Source: Cryobacterium sp. M96
Lineage (GTDB): Bacteria > Actinomycetota > Actinomycetes > Actinomycetales > Microbacteriaceae
Assembly (NCBI RefSeq): GCF_002929845.1
Contig: NZ_PJJS01000047.1
Location: 1-64,000 of the forward strand
DNA length: 64,000 nt
Direction: 5' to 3'
Positions 61,138 to 64,000 of the stretch are shown here, in pieces. A model generated the notes under the pieces. The model was not told the origin of the DNA, did no database searches, and saw nothing but the letters and a program-made list of their open reading frames with translations. The position numbers and the translations under genes were made by a program. The stretch's first letter is position 1. Each line of letters starts with the position of its first letter.

Positions 61138-62670
61138 ATGGCCGACTCACGAGTCATCGCAGACCAGTTGCTCATTGGTCTGGGCGGCGCCGAGAACATC
61201 ATCGACGTCGAGAAATGTATGACCCGATTGCGTGTCGGCGTCCGTGACCAGGATCGAGTCGATGTCGCCGCACTGCGTGCGATCGCCGGGGTGCTCGCCG
61301 CGCTGCCCGGCGATAACTGCCAGATCGTGCTAGGCCCGGGTCTGGTCGACCGGGTGGCCATCGACGTGGAGTCGGCCCTCAGCGCCGCCCGCGCGGAAGG
61401 GTCGGCTGCCTCCTCGGCCGCTCAGCTGGCCGACAAAGGTGCGGCCATCCGGCAACAGAACAAGCAGCGCAACAACACCCCGGTCAAGAACGCTCTGAGG
61501 CGCATCTCCAACATCTTCGTCCCACTGATCCCCGCGCTGATCGCCTGCGGACTCATCGCCGGCATCAACGGAATCCTGACCAACCTGGCCACAAGCGGCC
61601 AGGTTCCGTGGTTGGCCACCCTGTCTCCGATCTTCAGCGTCATGTCCAGCGGGTTCTTCGCCCTACTCGCCGTGTTCGTTGCGATGAACGCTGCCAAAGA
61701 GTTTGGCGGCACACCCATCATCGGCGGCGTTATCGGGGGAATCATTGTGGCTCCTGGAGTCGCAAACATCGTCGTCTGGGGTCAGCAACTGGCCCCCGGC
61801 CAGGGAGGGGTTCTCGGCGCCATGGCCGCCGCCATCCTGGGCGCCTACGTCGAGCGGTGGGCCCGCAGATGGGCGCCCGACGTGCTCGCCTTGTTCATCG
61901 TGCCCACGTCGACCGTGCTGATCGCCGGCCTCGCCGCCCTGTTCCTCCTGATGCCGGCCGCCGGCTGGGTGTCTATCCAGATCGGTATCGGCGCCACCTG
62001 GCTGCTGAGCACTGCGGGTGTCTTCGCTGGCTTCGTCCTCGGCGGGCTGTTCCTGCCGTTGGTGATGACCGGGTTGCACCAAACACTCACCCCTATCCAC
62101 ACCACCCTGATCGAACAGGTCGGTTACACCACCCTGCTGCCGGTCCTGGCCATGGGCGGCGCCGGCCAAATCGGTGCCGCCATCGCCGTGTTCTTCAGGC
62201 TCCGCCGCAACACCAGCATCGGACGTACCATCAAGAGTGCACTGCCCGCAGGATTCCTCGGCGTTGGCGAGCCACTCATCTACGGCGTCACCCTGCCGCT
62301 GGGCCGCCCCTTCATCACCGCTTGCATCGGCGGCGCATTCGGCGGCGCAGTAATCGGCCTATTCGATCAGCTCGGCTACACCGTCGGCGCGATCGCCATC
62401 GGCGCCAGTGACGTCTCGCTGTTCCCACTGCTCCAGGGCAGCCAGGGCTGGGGCGCCGCCGCACTCGGCTACGCTTGCGGCCTGATCGTCGCCTACACCG
62501 TGGGATTCTTCGCCACCTGGTTCTTCGGGTTCACCCGCGACCAGCTGGTACGCCTGAACACCGACGACACTATCGACGCAGGATTGGTGCCCGCCGACGA
62601 CGTCCCAGAGGGGACGGACGACCCCGCCGATCAGATCCCCACCCTGGCCGGCTCCCACCACCGCTCCTGA
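61138..62670 (+). CDS. PTS EIIBC component, N-acetylmuramic acid (MurP-like) or beta-glucoside type
   Basis: A 510-residue PTS permease. EIIB domain with the phosphorylated Cys27 in DVEKCMTRLRV, a charged linker (about 85-115), then the EIIC domain with about ten helices (FVPLIPALIACGLIAGING, GGTPIIGGVIGG, GVGEPLIYGVTLP). No EIIA is fused, so it needs a separate glucose-type EIIA. The murR-murQ-EIIA set 6.4 kb away points to N-acetylmuramic acid. AAAGGA precedes the ATG. Confidence 0.92.
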   Translation: MADSRVIADQLLIGLGGAENIIDVEKCMTRLRVGVRDQDRVDVAALRAIAGVLAALPGDNCQIVLGPGLVDRVAIDVESALSAARAEGSAASSAAQLADKGAAIRQQNKQRNNTPVKNALRRISNIFVPLIPALIACGLIAGINGILTNLATSGQVPWLATLSPIFSVMSSGFFALLAVFVAMNAAKEFGGTPIIGGVIGGIIVAPGVANIVVWGQQLAPGQGGVLGAMAAAILGAYVERWARRWAPDVLALFIVPTSTVLIAGLAALFLLMPAAGWVSIQIGIGATWLLSTAGVFAGFVLGGLFLPLVMTGLHQTLTPIHTTLIEQVGYTTLLPVLAMGGAGQIGAAIAVFFRLRRNTSIGRTIKSALPAGFLGVGEPLIYGVTLPLGRPFITACIGGAFGGAVIGLFDQLGYTVGAIAIGASDVSLFPLLQGSQGWGAAALGYACGLIVAYTVGFFATWFFGFTRDQLVRLNTDDTIDAGLVPADDVPEGTDDPADQIPTLAGSHHRS

Positions 62671-62745
62671 AATCTCAGCTCTCGCCTACTTCGAACACCG
62701 CCCCCGACGTACTCTCAGGGGCAGGCGTTGTGTTGCCGCCCACCG

Positions 62746-63015
62746 CTATCTCCCAGGGTGGTACGAGAACCGAGTGAGATTGCGGGTGTCGCAGGCGCGA
62801 AAGCGAATTCCGCGGCCGAGCGATTCATAGGCGGTCTGACTTGTCGCGACCAGGCTCACCAGGTATCCGCACTCGGCGATGTGCCGCGAGTCGGGTGCAC
62901 AGTTAGCTCTCGCTCCCATCACCTCGAGCACCTGCCGGCGGATCTGCCCTGCGGAATAGGCCACGGCGCCGTGTGCGTCGGGGACCGCACAGCCCGTGAT
63001 GATCAACAGCCTCAC
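62746..63015 (-). CDS. Possible small hypothetical protein
   Basis: A frame of 89 codons from a GTG at 63015 (VRLLIITGCAVPDAHGAVAY, QIRRQVLEVMGARANCAPDS, LVSLVATSQTAYESLGRGIR). Codon usage looks coding, but there is no ribosome site and no family match I know. The frame continues upstream to 63087. Confidence 0.35.
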   Translation of the reverse strand: MRLLIITGCAVPDAHGAVAYSAGQIRRQVLEVMGARANCAPDSRHIAECGYLVSLVATSQTAYESLGRGIRFRACDTRNLTRFSYHPGR

Positions 63016-63206
63016 AGCACCAGTCTGGGCGGGCGCTATAAACAGCCCAAGGCCCCCACCAGACCTAGCACCACCCAAACACGCCACTGGTGGACCCGGC
63101 GGCGTAGCTTTGGCCGTGGTTAGTGGACACAGGGTTATCCGGCTTGAACGAAGACCTCATTCTGGTGAGGAGACTTACCCCAGGCGCGTGGACGAAGTGG
63201 GGATGC

Positions 63207-63662
63207 TCATTCCGTTATCCGATCAGTGGTGGGAAGCCAGGCGATCATTGTGGTGATCGCGCCGACCGCGGCCACGGCGATGCTCACTATGCGCCACGGC
63301 AGCGGCAGGATGGGGGAGCCGTGTTCGGAGACAACCGCCGCAAAAATTAGCAGCGCACTACCCACGCAGAAGGTGGCCGCGCACCACCACCGAGACCACC
63401 ATGCTTTGCGCCATGCGCCAACGGACGCGATCGCCCACCCGACCACCCCGACCGCGAAGATGCTGTACAAGAAAATCCAGGGAACAATCGGGTCAGGGAT
63501 CTTGCCAAACGGTTCGTAGAGCTCCTGGACGTGGGCGGCAATACTGTCACTACTCACTTGGTCGACAGCCATCAAGATGAGGGCCACTACCGTCCCAGCC
63601 AATCCCATACCAACACAGATCGACAACGCGACCTGCCGCGATGCCGTGCGTTCCGTCTTCAT
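63207..63662 (-). CDS. Uncharacterised four-helix membrane protein
   Basis: A 151-residue protein with four hydrophobic segments (VALSICVGMGLAGTVVALIL; IVPWIFLYSIFAVGVVGWAI; WCAATFCVGSALLIFAAVV; IVSIAVAAVGAITTMIAWL). No family recognised. It is divergent from a TetR gene, and such pairs are often regulator and target. Confidence 0.72.
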   Translation of the reverse strand: MKTERTASRQVALSICVGMGLAGTVVALILMAVDQVSSDSIAAHVQELYEPFGKIPDPIVPWIFLYSIFAVGVVGWAIASVGAWRKAWWSRWWCAATFCVGSALLIFAAVVSEHGSPILPLPWRIVSIAVAAVGAITTMIAWLPTTDRITE

Positions 63663-63698
63663 AACACCCCATTCGACAGTGACTATCAGTTGATTGTG

Positions 63699-63728
63699 AC
63701 TATATAAAATTATGGCACTGCAAGTCAA
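63699..63728 (-). promoter_or_regulatory. Promoter of the four-helix membrane protein
   Basis: On the minus strand TTGACT (63728-63723), 18 nt, TATAGT (63704-63699). Confidence 0.65.
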
Positions 63729-63738
63729 ATGCAAGTCA
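63719..63738. promoter_or_regulatory. Tandem TGCAAGTCA direct repeats, candidate TetR operator
   Basis: TGCAAGTCA occurs twice with an 11-bp period, overlapping the leftward -35 box. GTGACTAT also occurs twice nearby (starting near 63679 and 63697). Confidence 0.45.
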
Positions 63739-63757
63739 CTAGTATTATCATGGGGAG

Positions 63758-64000
63758 ATGGCATTAGGATTGCGGGATCGCAAGCGACGCGCGGCGATGC
63801 GTCACATTCAACAGATAGCGTTGGACTTGTTCGACGAGCGTGGCTTCCAGCACGTAATAGTCGAGAACATTGCAGAAGCTGCCGAGGTTTCTCCTTCTAC
63901 GGTCTACCGATACTTCGGCACCAAGGAAGGGATCGTCCTTGCCGATGACTTCGACACCCTGAGCGAGGCCGAACTTGCTGCTGTCATCGACGTCACTGAC
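63758..64000 (+). CDS. TetR-family regulator (5' part, cut by the window end)
   Basis: Reads MALGLRDRKRRAAMRHIQQI, ALDLFDERGFQHVIVENIAE, AAEVSPSTVYRYFGTKEGIV, the TetR_N helix-turn-helix, and continues open to the last base. The ligand domain is outside the window. GGGGAG directly abuts the ATG and TATTAT lies 9 nt upstream, so it may be translated from a very short leader. Confidence 0.88.
   Translation, partial: MALGLRDRKRRAAMRHIQQIALDLFDERGFQHVIVENIAEAAEVSPSTVYRYFGTKEGIVLADDFDTLSEAELAAVIDVTD

Overview
The window is high-GC DNA from an actinobacterium, most probably a member of the Microbacteriaceae (a Cryobacterium-like genome is my best guess). The evidence is the gene content: a 32-residue bS22 ribosomal protein, a DUF7882 protein, a menaquinone pathway, System II cytochrome c maturation, a Flp/Tad pilus without a secretin, a short non-discriminating-type AspRS, and many genes whose start codon lies exactly 6 nt after a TANNNT hexamer (leaderless mRNAs). 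This is family recognition by eye; no database was searched.

Layout. 0-12 kb: housekeeping genes in mixed orientation (winged-helix regulator, upp, tadA, amidotransferase, CDF transporter, proC, KtrAB-type potassium uptake, ArsR regulator, bS22, HAD phosphatase, glutaredoxin-like protein, aspS, histidine phosphatase). 11.4-15.4 kb: cytochrome c biogenesis (tlpA-like, ccdA, resB, ccsB). 15.5-28.3 kb: menaquinone synthesis (menC, menB, menE, menA, menD, menF, menG, polyprenyl synthase), interrupted by a little-known locus of small proteins and a frameshifted sigma factor (16.5-18.3 kb), and containing a PPK2 gene. 28.3-30.4 kb: ferredoxin-NADP reductase and prepilin peptidase. 30.7-37.6 kb: a complete Flp/Tad pilus operon. 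37.7-44.6 kb: yajQ, a LacI regulator, tRNA-Tyr, an inositol-monophosphatase-like enzyme, an M23 peptidase, a small alarmone synthetase and an alpha-glucosidase. 44.8-50.6 kb: maltodextrin ABC importer malEFG plus a second GH13 enzyme, with LacI-type operators in the divergent promoter region. 50.6-50.8 kb: tRNA-Thr and tRNA-Met.

50.85-64 kb looks accessory. It starts directly after the tRNA pair with remnants of a truncated SSB gene and an OB-fold-like gene, then murR-murQ for N-acetylmuramic acid use, a frameshifted and truncated PTS EIIA, a decayed leftward stress operon (ECF sigma, Asp23-like, small protein, membrane protein, with several frameshifts and two TAG stops), an intact rightward Asp23/DUF2273/AmaP envelope-stress operon, an SDR, and the matching PTS EIIBC (murP-like) 6.4 kb away from its EIIA fragment. 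The window ends in a membrane protein divergent from a TetR gene cut by the window edge.

Main unexplained signals: (1) a family of about 85-bp intergenic elements with 19-bp inverted ends, AACGAATTCGACGGAGATT, at the 3' ends of genes (three full copies and one half); (2) the uniform leaderless promoter architecture, which fixes many start codons; (3) a sigma factor with primary-type regions 2 and 4 but almost no region 3, carrying a one-base frameshift; (4) the fragmented mur/stress region next to the tRNAs.
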